A stretch of DNA of 64,000 bases from Ignavibacteriota bacterium (lineage in GTDB: Bacteria; Bacteroidota; Ignavibacteria; Ignavibacteriales; Ignavibacteriaceae), in contig CP053447.1 of assembly GCA_013285425.1 (NCBI GenBank), positions 2,672,001 through 2,736,000 on the forward strand. Reading direction: 5' to 3'. The translations under genes and the position numbers were made by a program. Shown piece after piece: positions 16,584-26,119 of the stretch (the first letter of the stretch is position 1; every line of letters starts with the position of its first letter). The notes below the pieces were generated by a model, which saw only the letters and a list, made by a program, of their open reading frames with translations, ran no database searches and was not told the origin of the DNA.

Positions 16584-19343
16584 TTGAATAAAAATATTTT
16601 TAGTGCAGCACTGATTTTATCTATACTTTTCTTTACAAATTCTATTGCACAAGTTTCACCTCAAAAAGGTGTTACGGTTCCTTCACATGTAAAAGAATTT
16701 CAAAAAATGATTCAAAAGGAATATTCAAAAGGATTTTATGCAGAAAAGTTTCAGGAGAGAAAACTATTGAGAGAAAAAGTTGCACAAGGATTATTACCGG
16801 AATCTACATTAGCAACTGATACTGTAAATGCTCTTACATTGTTGGGACAATACACAAATCTTTCAGGCTATTTTACTCAACAGGAATTCCAATCTAAGTT
16901 ATATGACGGACCAAATCCTACGGGAACTATTACTGATTTTTATCAAGAAATTTCTTACGATCAGCTTCTTTTTACAGGTGATGCAAAAGGCTGGTACACA
17001 TTACCACGTACACTTGAAGACTATGTTGGTTCCAATAACGGTTTGGGAATAAATGGCGGACCTCGTTTCGTTTGGGAATTGCTTCAAGCTGCTGATCCGA
17101 CCCTGAATTTTGCTGACTACATTCAGTATTATGATGGTTCAGGAAAGCCGCATATCGGTTTTATTGCTATTGTCCATTCCGGTGCCGGTGCAGAAGCAGG
17201 TGCAAGTAATATCTGGTCGCATAGATGGAACTTCAAGAATTACAGCAATCAGGCTTTTACAACAAATGACATTGACCCGGTTTCAGGCAAGAATGTTATT
17301 GTAGATGGAGATTATGCAATTATGCCGGAACGTAATGGCGGAAATAACAGCAGCGGGTCACTTATTGAAATTGGCGTATTTGCTCATGAATATGGACACA
17401 TTTTCGGATTACCTGATTTATACGATACAGACTATTCTTCGGAAGGTGTAGGAAACTGGTGTCTTATGGCTGGCGGTGCATGGGGAGGAAATGGCTCTTC
17501 ACCACAAACTCCATCCCAAATGAGCGCCTGGTGCAAGATTAAGCTTGGCTGGATAACACCAATTAATTTTACTTCGTATCAGGATTCACTTTCAGTTCCC
17601 AATGTCGAGCAAAATCCGGTTGTTTACCGGATGTGGCGCAACAGTGCTATCACAAATCAATATTTTTTAGTTGAGAACAGACAGAAAATAGGATTTGATA
17701 TTAATCTTCCGAATTCTGGTTTTTTAATTTATCATGTAGATGAATCACAAAACAACAATCAAAATGAAAATCGTTATCTGGTTGACCTTGAACAGGCAGA
17801 TGGTTTACGAAATCTGAATAATAACCAAAACCGGGGAGATGCAGGCGATCCATTTCCTGGTTCTACAAACAACAAAAGTTTTGATTGGAATACAAACCCA
17901 AACAGTAAAGATTATGCTTTACAAAATACTTTCGTTTCAGTCAGAAATATTCATAAAAATGGCAATCTAATGATCGGTGACTTTGCAATAGGATTGCGTC
18001 CCGGAGTTTTTGCATTTGTAAATTCTGATTTAATTGATTTTGGTGCAGTGGAAGAAGGGACTAACAGTAATATTAAAACAGTAAGTATTGCAAATTATGG
18101 AACTCAGAATCTTATAATAAATGATATTCCGTCAAGCTTCGGAGATTTTGATTTTGTATCTTCATTTTCATTCCCAGTTACTATTCCCTCTCTGGATTCT
18201 GTTATATTAGAATTCCAATTCTCTCCTTCTTCAACAGGGATTTTTAATGAGGGGTACCCTGTTAATTCAAATGATACAGAATTCAGTGGTATAAATGTAA
18301 CCGGAACCAGTTATGCTATCAGCACTATTACAGAAAAAACGATTTATGCTTCTTCGGGAGTTCAGAACAGCGGAAATCTATTAACAGTTAATTCAAATAC
18401 CGGTGCCGGTACTGTTATTGGTCCAACTTTATTTGATGAAGTTAAAAGTGTTTCGATAAATCCGCTTGATGGTAAATTATATGGAATCATTTCTGAGACA
18501 GCTTTTGCTAAGCTGCTAAAATTAAATGCAGCAACCGGAAATGCATATCATATGTTTACATTTAATATCCCTTCAATGACGTCAATCGCATTCGATACTG
18601 CCGGAGTTTTATATGGAATAACAAGAACAGGTGACTTGTACACACTTGATATAACAAACGGTTCATCAACTTTTCTGGTAAACGCAACAGGTTCATATCT
18701 GGGCATAACTTTTAATCCGGTAACCAATGAACTTTGGGCAACATCCCGCGCTCCTAATCTCCCCAACAAAGATGCAATATTTAAAGTTAATATTTCAACC
18801 GGTGATACAACAATTGTTGGTCATACCGGGCTTGGTAAACAAACTAATGATATCGTTTTTGATGAGAACAATAATCTTTACGGTGTAATTGGATCAGCTT
18901 CGGAGCTGAATGATATTATAAGTATTAATACTTCAACTGGTGCTGGCTCTGTAATTGGTTCGGTTGGAATGAAGCATATATTAAGTCTGGCTTATCTTGA
19001 TCAGTTTACTACTGATATAGATGAAAATCAGAACAATGAAATTTTACCCGCTGACTTTGTTCTAAGTCAGAATTATCCAAATCCCTTCAATCCATCTACA
19101 ACAATTAATTTTTCACTCCCTGTTGAATCAGATGTAAAACTCGTTATCTATAATATCTTAGGACAAGAGTTAATAACACTATTAGATGAGCAGATGACAG
19201 CAGGTAATCATTCTGTTAATTGGAATGCAATGAATAATGGAAGGAAACATTTAACCAGCGGAATTTATTTTTATAAAATTACTGCAAACGGAGTTAACGG
19301 TCAGAAATTTCAGGATATTAAGAAAATGATTTTAATCAAGTAA
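16584..19343 (+). CDS. Secreted M6-family metalloprotease with type IX sorting domain
   Basis: A 919-residue secreted zinc protease. It has a signal peptide (about residues 1-22), then an M6 (immune inhibitor A-like) domain with the zinc motif HEYGHIFGLPDLYD at residues 268-281. A choice-of-anchor D/ASPM-type beta domain follows (about 475-590), then repeats suggestive of a beta-propeller (about 590-815), and a C-terminal type IX secretion sorting domain starting NYPNPFNPSTTINF (about 831-919). The start is a TTG with an AGAGG ribosome site. It stands alone on the plus strand between two flagellar operons. It is probably exported over the outer membrane to act on external protein; substrate unknown. 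Confidence 0.88.
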   Translation: MNKNIFSAALILSILFFTNSIAQVSPQKGVTVPSHVKEFQKMIQKEYSKGFYAEKFQERKLLREKVAQGLLPESTLATDTVNALTLLGQYTNLSGYFTQQEFQSKLYDGPNPTGTITDFYQEISYDQLLFTGDAKGWYTLPRTLEDYVGSNNGLGINGGPRFVWELLQAADPTLNFADYIQYYDGSGKPHIGFIAIVHSGAGAEAGASNIWSHRWNFKNYSNQAFTTNDIDPVSGKNVIVDGDYAIMPERNGGNNSSGSLIEIGVFAHEYGHIFGLPDLYDTDYSSEGVGNWCLMAGGAWGGNGSSPQTPSQMSAWCKIKLGWITPINFTSYQDSLSVPNVEQNPVVYRMWRNSAITNQYFLVENRQKIGFDINLPNSGFLIYHVDESQNNNQNENRYLVDLEQADGLRNLNNNQNRGDAGDPFPGSTNNKSFDWNTNPNSKDYALQNTFVSVRNIHKNGNLMIGDFAIGLRPGVFAFVNSDLIDFGAVEEGTNSNIKTVSIANYGTQNLIINDIPSSFGDFDFVSSFSFPVTIPSLDSVILEFQFSPSSTGIFNEGYPVNSNDTEFSGINVTGTSYAISTITEKTIYASSGVQNSGNLLTVNSNTGAGTVIGPTLFDEVKSVSINPLDGKLYGIISETAFAKLLKLNAATGNAYHMFTFNIPSMTSIAFDTAGVLYGITRTGDLYTLDITNGSSTFLVNATGSYLGITFNPVTNELWATSRAPNLPNKDAIFKVNISTGDTTIVGHTGLGKQTNDIVFDENNNLYGVIGSASELNDIISINTSTGAGSVIGSVGMKHILSLAYLDQFTTDIDENQNNEILPADFVLSQNYPNPFNPSTTINFSLPVESDVKLVIYNILGQELITLLDEQMTAGNHSVNWNAMNNGRKHLTSGIYFYKITANGVNGQKFQDIKKMILIK

Positions 19344-19360
19344 CTATAGACCTTAATCTT

Positions 19361-19398
19361 ATCCCTCTGAGTGTAGAAAAACCAGAGGGATTTTTTTT
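19361..19398 (+). terminator. Rho-independent terminator of the protease gene
   Basis: A perfect 9-bp stem (ATCCCTCTG and CAGAGGGAT) with a 13-base loop is followed by eight T residues, 18 bases after the protease stop. It isolates this gene from the convergent flgE operon. Confidence 0.9.
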
Positions 19399-19435
19399 AC
19401 AGACTAATTCAAGCATTGTCTGTTTTCAAACACTA

Positions 19436-19470
19436 TTAAAATAAAAAAGGGAGCTTTTACTGCTCCCTTT
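19436..19470 (-). terminator. Terminator after flgE
   Basis: On the minus strand a perfect 9-bp stem (AAAGGGAGC and GCTCCCTTT) with a 7-base loop is followed by a T-rich run, 22 bases after the flgE stop. It ends the flgB-to-flgE transcription unit and faces the protease terminator. Confidence 0.85.
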
Positions 19471-19492
19471 ATTAACTACTATATCTCTTATA

Positions 19493-21127
19493 CTATCTTA
19501 CTAAGTTTGTTATTTCCTGTAATAAAGTGTCTGATACAGTTACAATTCTTGCACTTGCCTGAAATCCTCTTTGAGATACAATCATTCTTGTGAACTCTTC
19601 AGAAAGATCTACGTTCGATTGTTCGAGAGCGCCGGATTGAATTGTTGTCCCGGTTGATTCACCAGGTGCACCGATCAACGCATCACCGGTATTTGCAGAA
19701 ACTGTAAACATATTATCACCAATACTTATCAATCCATTTAAGTTCGGAAATGTTGCGAGCAGTATCTGTGCAAGCTGTCTTGATTGTCCGTTCGAGAACA
19801 CACCAACAATATAACCATACTGGTCAATATTGATGTTTGATAAGGAAGCAGCAGATGAACCGTTTTGTGTTAATGCTGATACAACCGAACTTGAAGAAGT
19901 TTGTGTAACTCCAGAAAAGTTATCACCGAGATTTAATACTATATTCTGTGAACTTGCACCGCCTGTTGGGGTAAAGGTTACAACAGGAGGATTAGGTGAA
20001 ATTGCATTTATAGAACCATCAGGATTAAATGAAATCGTTCCGGTATTGCCTGATAAAGTACCATCTGCAGCAGGAATACTGCAGCTCCAGTTCCAGTTAT
20101 TATTGGATGTCTTTGTAAACTTTAATGTTAATGTATGAGCTGAACCTAACGAATCAAAAATAGTTACTGAGCCGGTTACGATGGTTGGGTCCCGGTTATC
20201 ATCAACATTAGAAGCTAATGAATTTGAATTTGCTTCTTGCGTAACAGCAGTAGGATCGAAAGAAAAATTAATTCCTAAAGTTGCATTTGTAATTCCAATC
20301 GGGGCGGGCGCAGCACCGTTTATTGTTAACATATCACCGGTTGCCGGATCAAATACAACTACAGCAGTTGTTGGTCCAACTACTGCAGTACCGTTTGAAT
20401 CTAATAATTGATACTGCATATCATAAGTATCTGCTGCGGTTTTAGTATAAGTTACCTGAAAAGTATAAGCATTTCCGTTTTCATCATAAATAGTATTCGA
20501 ATCAGTAATTGAATCACCAACTAACATAGCTGAATTGATATTACCAGTTTGCAGATATAATTCAGATCTTGTCATACTTGAAGAGCTGTCCAAATTACCG
20601 CCCCAGGAAATATCTGTGGTTGCAACGGCAGGCAATCTTAAGTTAGAATCAATAATAATATCTTCAAGATAATTTCCCGGAGGAATTTGCCCTTCATCAT
20701 TTGCAACTTTACCCTGAACTATTGCACCGTTCTGGCTGTTTACCAATCTTCCGGCAGCATCAAAAATAAATGCACCGGCTCTTGAGTAAAATCTTTCGCC
20801 GTTATTTTCTAAAACGAATAATCCTTTCCCTTGTAAGGCGAGGTCTGTAGTTGTTCCTGTTCCTTCAAATGTGCCTTGAGTCCAGTTGCGGTCAACTGAA
20901 TTCATTTTCATACCAAGACCAATCTGAAAGGTATTGGTTCCGCCGCCGGTTTCAGTAGGATTAGAACCGTAACGGATAACTTTATTAAACGTGTCACTAA
21001 AGGTAACGCGTGAACCTTTGTAACCTATTGTATTTACGTTAGCAATATTATTGCTTATAACGTCCATCATTGCCTGATGGTTACGAAGTCCGGAAACACC
21101 GGAGAAGAGAGAATTTATAAGAGACAT
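19493..21127 (-). CDS. flgE: Flagellar hook protein FlgE
   Basis: FlgE polymerises into the hook. The 544-residue protein has the axial N-terminus SGLRNHQAMMDVISNNIANVNTIGYKGSRVTF, the TTDLALQGKGLFVL motif and a C-terminal GALEQSNVDLSEEFTRMIVSQRGFQASARIV. It is longer than E. coli FlgE (402) because of an enlarged, Ser/Thr/Asn-rich central surface domain (about residues 150-440). A strong ribosome site (AGGAGG) precedes the ATG, and a 103-base structured leader separates it from the operon genes upstream. Confidence 0.96.
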   Translation of the reverse strand: MSLINSLFSGVSGLRNHQAMMDVISNNIANVNTIGYKGSRVTFSDTFNKVIRYGSNPTETGGGTNTFQIGLGMKMNSVDRNWTQGTFEGTGTTTDLALQGKGLFVLENNGERFYSRAGAFIFDAAGRLVNSQNGAIVQGKVANDEGQIPPGNYLEDIIIDSNLRLPAVATTDISWGGNLDSSSSMTRSELYLQTGNINSAMLVGDSITDSNTIYDENGNAYTFQVTYTKTAADTYDMQYQLLDSNGTAVVGPTTAVVVFDPATGDMLTINGAAPAPIGITNATLGINFSFDPTAVTQEANSNSLASNVDDNRDPTIVTGSVTIFDSLGSAHTLTLKFTKTSNNNWNWSCSIPAADGTLSGNTGTISFNPDGSINAISPNPPVVTFTPTGGASSQNIVLNLGDNFSGVTQTSSSSVVSALTQNGSSAASLSNINIDQYGYIVGVFSNGQSRQLAQILLATFPNLNGLISIGDNMFTVSANTGDALIGAPGESTGTTIQSGALEQSNVDLSEEFTRMIVSQRGFQASARIVTVSDTLLQEITNLVR

Positions 21128-21144
21128 TTTAACCTCCTAAGGTT

Positions 21145-21230
21145 TTTATTTCTAATCGTTCAACTTCAGTCAGTCAGTTGAACCGGGCGTCCTTAAAAGG
21201 TCCCGCCCATAGTTAATTATTATTTAATTT
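21145..21230 (-). promoter_or_regulatory. Structured leader of flgE
   Basis: The gap before flgE contains a nested hairpin (outer GGGCG/CGCCC and inner CCTT/AAGG arms, about 21186-21209) and a short CTGA tandem repeat, before the strong AGGAGG site. No run of T follows the hairpin, so it does not look like a terminator. It may tune mRNA stability or hook protein level relative to the upstream genes. Confidence 0.4.
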
Positions 21231-21605
21231 CTAAACTGCAAAAACTACACTATCAATATTCGTAAAAACATTTTCCTTACTCTCTGCAATCGGCAAAGCA
21301 GTAACTACAGTTCTGTTTGGAATATTGACTATGAAAGCTGTTTCATTCATCATAACAAGTGAATCCTTTGCTCCTTTTAATTCTGCTTTATCAACAGCAG
21401 TATTTATTTTCAGCATCTCAGCATCACTTAGCTCGATGTTTCTTTCTTCCAGTCTTTTAAGAGCGTGTGATGAGAACTTAACTTTCTCAAGCTCTTTCTG
21501 GAAGATCGCTTCAAAACTATCCTTGGATCCTTTGATCCTTGGGGTCGTTCCGTTGTAATCGCCAATGGGAATAAACGGAACACTTATTCCATTAATTTCC
21601 GGCAT
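21231..21605 (-). CDS. Flagellar operon protein (TIGR02530 type)
   Basis: A 124-residue protein with the pattern FSSHALKRLEERNIELSDAEMLKINTAVDKAELKGAKDSLVMMNETAFIVNIPNRTVVTAL (read in parts), which matches the small conserved flagellar operon protein found between flgD and flgE in many bacteria. Its exact function is not established; the fixed position suggests a part in hook assembly. It is 5 bases after flgD and 103 before flgE. Length and order agree with the family. Confidence 0.85.
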   Translation of the reverse strand: MPEINGISVPFIPIGDYNGTTPRIKGSKDSFEAIFQKELEKVKFSSHALKRLEERNIELSDAEMLKINTAVDKAELKGAKDSLVMMNETAFIVNIPNRTVVTALPIAESKENVFTNIDSVVFAV

Positions 21606-21610
21606 ACTTT

Positions 21611-22291
21611 TTATCCTTCGTTAGGGTTATAAATTTCCATAATATCCGATAAGTAATAGTTAGCACCGCCAACAACCAGCATAGTGCCCATTTCGGTGAA
21701 CTTTACTCCATCAATTTTACCAAGAACAAAATCTGAGTATGATATCAGATTATCTTTTGAATCTTTTGCCTCTACCTTAAAGGTGTATTTACCTTCGGGT
21801 ACCTTATTGCCGTCATTATCGTAAAAATCCCAAATAAGTTTATTGTCACCTGAATTTTTTGGTGCTGGTTCAATTGTTTTGACCAACTTTCCGCTTTCAT
21901 TGTAAATTTTAACCGAACAACTGCTTGCTTTTGTACTTAAATTATATCCTAAGGTAACATTTTCTGCACCGGTATTCTGGAAACTGTTCACATTAAGTTT
22001 AACTTCTTTTCCAATCAATGTTGCTGCAAGCGTATTGTTAATAGATTGGGATAAGAAATAATCCGCATTAATGCTTGTATCCATTGCCTTGTTCAGATTT
22101 ATTAACTGCTCAAGTGAAGTAAACTGTGCTAATTGTGCAGCAAACTCTGTTCCTTCCATCGGGCTTAATGGATCCTGATTCTTTAACTGAGCCAGCATAA
22201 GCTTTAAGAAATCTTCTTTTCCCATTGAAGTTTTCCCGGCTAAGCTTCCGGTACCATATCCGCTGTTTACACCTGATACTCCATCGTACAT
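21611..22291 (-). CDS. flgD: Flagellar hook cap protein FlgD
   Basis: FlgD caps the growing hook and is required for FlgE assembly. The 226-residue protein has the conserved N-terminus MGKEDFLKLMLAQLKNQDPLSPMEGTEFAAQLAQFTSLEQL (in parts) and C-terminal FlgD Ig-like/tudor regions (SGDNKLIWDFYDNDGNKVPEGKYTF). It lies 8 bases after fliK. Length and motifs are canonical. Confidence 0.95.
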   Translation of the reverse strand: MYDGVSGVNSGYGTGSLAGKTSMGKEDFLKLMLAQLKNQDPLSPMEGTEFAAQLAQFTSLEQLINLNKAMDTSINADYFLSQSINNTLAATLIGKEVKLNVNSFQNTGAENVTLGYNLSTKASSCSVKIYNESGKLVKTIEPAPKNSGDNKLIWDFYDNDGNKVPEGKYTFKVEAKDSKDNLISYSDFVLGKIDGVKFTEMGTMLVVGGANYYLSDIMEIYNPNEG

Positions 22292-22299
22292 TTTATCAC

Positions 22300-25011
22300 C
22301 TATGCTAAATATTCGTAAGTATTATAACCCATTTTTTTTATGATAACTGCTTCTTCAACTTCTTCAATACTATCTTCCTGCTGATAAAGATTGTTCTTCC
22401 TTTTCTGGTTATTGAATCCATGCTGCTTTTGCTGAGAAGAGTTATATGAAATGCTAATCGAATTAACCTGAACACCGCTTTGAAGTAGGTTTTGTCTTAA
22501 TTGCTCAACATTATTTCTGATAACCTGCCCAACGCTTTCATTTTCAACTTCAACCTTTGCGGTTAAAGCATTATCAATTGTATCAAGTGTAACCTTTATA
22601 GCACCAAGCTCCTTGGGAACTAACTTTAATACAACCGATTGCTTTTCATTATTTTCAATTACTTTATAAACTTCTTTAACCATTTCGCTTGATGAAATCA
22701 CTTTAATTTTTTCTATCATCCCGGCAGTTCTGGTATTATGTTTTATGTTCTCACTGTTAAGTTCTGATTTGAAGTGCAATTGCTCTGTTTTCTGTTCCGG
22801 CTTTATTTGCGATATAACATCATTTTGAATTGATGATTTGCCAAGCTTCAAATTTTCACTGCCTTCTGTGTCTTGAACTTTTTCGACAGAATTTATTTCT
22901 TGCTTTGGCTGCGGATTCTTCTGTGATTCATAATCCTGATTACTATTTGCTGAGAATTCTTTTTTTACTTCCTTCGCATCAATTGTAATTTTGTTCTGGA
23001 CATTATTTGTCTGCTTCAATTCAGATGAAAATTCTGTTTCATTCTTTTCTACACTTACTTTAACCCAAACCTGTTTCCCATCTTTCTGCCTGATTTCAGA
23101 AGTGTTTGGAGCTTGCTTTCCAACTTCATCTGTATTCTTAATGCTTTCTTTTACAACTGATTCTGATGGCAGTTTTCTGTGTTCAATATTATCTGATGTG
23201 CTATCATCACTTAATATTTTAAGCTTTGGTATCTGCGAATAAACTCTGCGTTCACGATAATCAATTTTTATGTGATTGCTTTCATTTTCATTTGGAACCG
23301 TTTTTAACTCAGTAGTTTTTGTGTTCTTTCCTTTGGTAAGATCAACACCAACTTCTTGATCTTGATCCTTAGCTTCAGTACTCAGCTTCTCTTTTATGTT
23401 TGATGGCTTCTCTGTGTGTTGGGTATTCTCTTTGACAACAGAAGATATTTGCTGTGGTTGATCTGCTTTATCACTTAGAATTCTTATATCAATTTTATTT
23501 TGCTTAGCAGTTATTTCTTCCGTTTCTTGTAATTGAGCAGTATCAGACTTATTAACTATTGTTTTCTGATCAACAGTTGTTTCAGTCTTTAGCTTATTAA
23601 TTACTTCAGTTTTAATTGATGATTCCGGTTTAACCAAATCAATGTTTTCTTTAGTTGCCAGTTCCTGCTGCAATAAAATCTTATTATCATTTTCAGGCTT
23701 GGCGGAACTAATAATCGCCGGTGAAGATTTTAGTTTTATCTCAGTTTGATTTACAGTTTTATCTGCTGCTTTGAATTCTGTTGTTTTAAAATCAGAATTC
23801 TGCTTTATCTCCTGATCTGCTCTGTAACTGCTGGCGTTATTTTTAACAAATTTCTGAGTATCAATTTTAATTTCTTTCAGATCAGTTTTTTCTGAAAGAT
23901 TATTAAGTTCATTTCTTTCATCTTCTGAGGCAGTGTTAATAAAATCTGATTTAACTTTTTGATCTGACTTAATAATTACTTTGTCATCATTATGATTAGT
24001 TACCTGCGGGTTTAACTTGTCTGATTTATCATCAGACTGTAAAGGTTTAACCATATCTAACGATGCAGAAACATCTTTAGCTGAAAATCCGTTATCGTTG
24101 TTTTGTTTAATAGAGTCAGGAATAAATATTTTGTTATTGTCTTTTAAAGTTATCTGGTTCTGCTCACCAATCTGATCATTACCCGATACATCATTATTTT
24201 TATTAATTATATGATCATTTTCTGATTTTGGTATCTGCGAAGAGCTGATGTCAGAATATTTATTCAAATTATCCGAAGTGTGCTTTAAGTCCTGTAATTG
24301 GGGCTGCAACGCACTTCCTGTTTTTGCATTATTCTGACTAATTTGATTTAAATTAGTTTCTTTTGATTCTAATTGAAGAATCCCGTTCGTATCAGAATCC
24401 GGATCTTCAGTAATAATTTCCACCGGATAAACTGATAAACTTTTCGCTTCAATTATTGGTTCAACATCAATTGTAAGTTTTTGATTCCCGACCTGGATTG
24501 ATATTTTAAAATCACTTTTACTGTTAATTTGATTTACTATCAGGTTTTCAGTTTCACTATAAGCGGATTTATCATTATTTAGCGGAATAGAAATTCCACT
24601 TGCTAATAATAATATCTCAGCATTTCCAGATTGACTCACATCAATATCATCCAATGAATCAAAAAGGTTTTTTATTTCTTTTACTAAATCATCTTTACTC
24701 ATTGAAAAATATTTCGGTGTATGCTCAGATGTTTTTATTTTACTGTTTTCTATAATTTGCGGCGCTTTTTCCCCAGGCCTGAACTGAGACACAAACAGTG
24801 AGACAATCGTTGAAATGCTGGAATTTTCTCTAATAATCTTATTGTCAGCCAATAACGAAACTTTTAATAATTCATTTTGCGGATTTTCTGTCAATGATTC
24901 TTCAGATTGAAATAATTGAATTGGAGAGGAGTTTTCATGTCCTTCTCTAACAAATCTGAATACATTTGAAAATAGATGAGAAAAGTTTCCAATACTATTA
25001 TCAAGCTGCAT
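22300..25011 (-). CDS. fliK: Flagellar hook-length control protein FliK (very long)
   Basis: FliK is a secreted ruler that sets hook length and triggers the FlhB switch. The C-terminal hook-length control domain is clear (VLKLVPKELGAIKVTLDTID then VRNNVEQLRQNLLQSGVQVNS-like residues at about 805-860). The remaining roughly 800 residues are low-complexity, rich in Lys, Asn, Gln, Ser, Glu and Asp, with no stable fold apparent. At 903 residues it is about twice the usual size, which under the ruler model predicts a long hook or a slack ruler. It lies between the MotE-like gene and flgD. Confidence 0.88.
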   Translation of the reverse strand: MQLDNSIGNFSHLFSNVFRFVREGHENSSPIQLFQSEESLTENPQNELLKVSLLADNKIIRENSSISTIVSLFVSQFRPGEKAPQIIENSKIKTSEHTPKYFSMSKDDLVKEIKNLFDSLDDIDVSQSGNAEILLLASGISIPLNNDKSAYSETENLIVNQINSKSDFKISIQVGNQKLTIDVEPIIEAKSLSVYPVEIITEDPDSDTNGILQLESKETNLNQISQNNAKTGSALQPQLQDLKHTSDNLNKYSDISSSQIPKSENDHIINKNNDVSGNDQIGEQNQITLKDNNKIFIPDSIKQNNDNGFSAKDVSASLDMVKPLQSDDKSDKLNPQVTNHNDDKVIIKSDQKVKSDFINTASEDERNELNNLSEKTDLKEIKIDTQKFVKNNASSYRADQEIKQNSDFKTTEFKAADKTVNQTEIKLKSSPAIISSAKPENDNKILLQQELATKENIDLVKPESSIKTEVINKLKTETTVDQKTIVNKSDTAQLQETEEITAKQNKIDIRILSDKADQPQQISSVVKENTQHTEKPSNIKEKLSTEAKDQDQEVGVDLTKGKNTKTTELKTVPNENESNHIKIDYRERRVYSQIPKLKILSDDSTSDNIEHRKLPSESVVKESIKNTDEVGKQAPNTSEIRQKDGKQVWVKVSVEKNETEFSSELKQTNNVQNKITIDAKEVKKEFSANSNQDYESQKNPQPKQEINSVEKVQDTEGSENLKLGKSSIQNDVISQIKPEQKTEQLHFKSELNSENIKHNTRTAGMIEKIKVISSSEMVKEVYKVIENNEKQSVVLKLVPKELGAIKVTLDTIDNALTAKVEVENESVGQVIRNNVEQLRQNLLQSGVQVNSISISYNSSQQKQHGFNNQKRKNNLYQQEDSIEEVEEAVIIKKMGYNTYEYLA

Positions 25012-25065
25012 CAGTCAATTTCTGATCAGATAAAGTTTTGGGTAAAAAAATAGAATTAATGAACA

Positions 25066-25677
25066 TTATTCAAACCTAAAAATCCTGTTTGCTGTTTCCG
25101 GGCTAAATTCAGAGACAACCTTCGCTGCTGTCTTCTTATTCATATTATATAAAATATCTCTTGCTACATTATCGGAATAAGTCTGAATTATTTTAGCCGA
25201 CTTTCTAGGTTCCATTGCAGAATAAATTCTGGTTACTTTCTGAATCCAGTCTTTGTATTCACTATTATTAGAAAAATCTTTGTTTAGTTGAGTATTCTCA
25301 TTCAATTGAGGCAATGGCTCGGTTACAGAAATATTTTGTTCTTTGTCTTTTTTAACTGTTTTGGTTTCATTGGGATATTGTGACAAAATATTTCTGGAAT
25401 CAGAATTTAATACAGCGTTAACCGAATCATTACTCTCAAGTTCACCAATGCCTGAGAGCAGCACACTATTTTTAACTATGCTTGAATCTTTATGAATTTC
25501 TTCTTCAACTGATTTATTTGGCAATGCAAAAGTTGAATCCTTTAATTGTGCTGCTTGTTTAGGTCCAAAGTTAAACTGGAAGATATTTTCATAAGATGAG
25601 TTCAGATAAATCAATAACCCGGTTACTATTACAAATGCAAATAAAAATGTACCTCCGTACAACATTCCCTGTTTCAT
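25066..25677 (-). CDS. MotE-like flagellar membrane protein
   Basis: A 203-residue protein with an N-terminal membrane anchor (about residues 5-26), a low-complexity linker and a C-terminal MgtE-N/MotE-like helical domain (YSAMEPRKSAKIIQTYSDNVARDILYNMNKKTAAKVVSEFSPETANRIF in parts). In other bacteria MotE is a periplasmic chaperone tied to stator function, usually next to fliJ, as here (4-base overlap). No motA or motB is in the window. The function is by family analogy. Confidence 0.75.
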   Translation of the reverse strand: MKQGMLYGGTFLFAFVIVTGLLIYLNSSYENIFQFNFGPKQAAQLKDSTFALPNKSVEEEIHKDSSIVKNSVLLSGIGELESNDSVNAVLNSDSRNILSQYPNETKTVKKDKEQNISVTEPLPQLNENTQLNKDFSNNSEYKDWIQKVTRIYSAMEPRKSAKIIQTYSDNVARDILYNMNKKTAAKVVSEFSPETANRIFRFE

Positions 25678-26111
25678 TTCTTCACCCTGTTAAAATTCTG
25701 AACCGCAATCTCATCAAAGTATTTCATCTCAATGGAATTTTCTTCCTTAATAAAATTTTCTTTATGAGTTTCCTCTAACTGATTCAGCATTTTTTTCTCT
25801 TTTGATTTCACTATTACTTCTTCAATTTTCTTTGCACGCTTTTTCTCAAGCTGTTTAATTACTTCGGTCTGCATATCTACCTGTTGGCGCAACACAGAAT
25901 CATATCCGCCTAAAAACTGAAGTTCGCTTATATTCATTTTTCTTTTATATGCAGATTTTCTAAGCTCGTTTATTTCATCTATTAATTTCTGTTTAATGTC
26001 TTCATGCTTTGAAATAAACAAGTCAATCTGTGCTAATTCCTTCTGCGCTTTTTTTTCAAAAGCTTCTTTAACATTTTTTACTGATTCGAATTTAAATTTG
26101 AATTTTGACAT
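25674..26111 (-). CDS. fliJ: Flagellar export chaperone FliJ
   Basis: FliJ is the coiled-coil stalk of the export ATPase, like the gamma subunit of F1. The 145-residue protein is almost wholly helical and charged (KFESVKNVKEAFEKKAQKELA, then long Lys/Glu-rich coils). Primary sequence conservation is low in this family, so the call rests on length, coiled-coil nature and its place directly after fliI. Confidence 0.85.
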   Translation of the reverse strand: MSKFKFKFESVKNVKEAFEKKAQKELAQIDLFISKHEDIKQKLIDEINELRKSAYKRKMNISELQFLGGYDSVLRQQVDMQTEVIKQLEKKRAKKIEEVIVKSKEKKMLNQLEETHKENFIKEENSIEMKYFDEIAVQNFNRVKK

Positions 26112-26119
26112 CGTTTATT

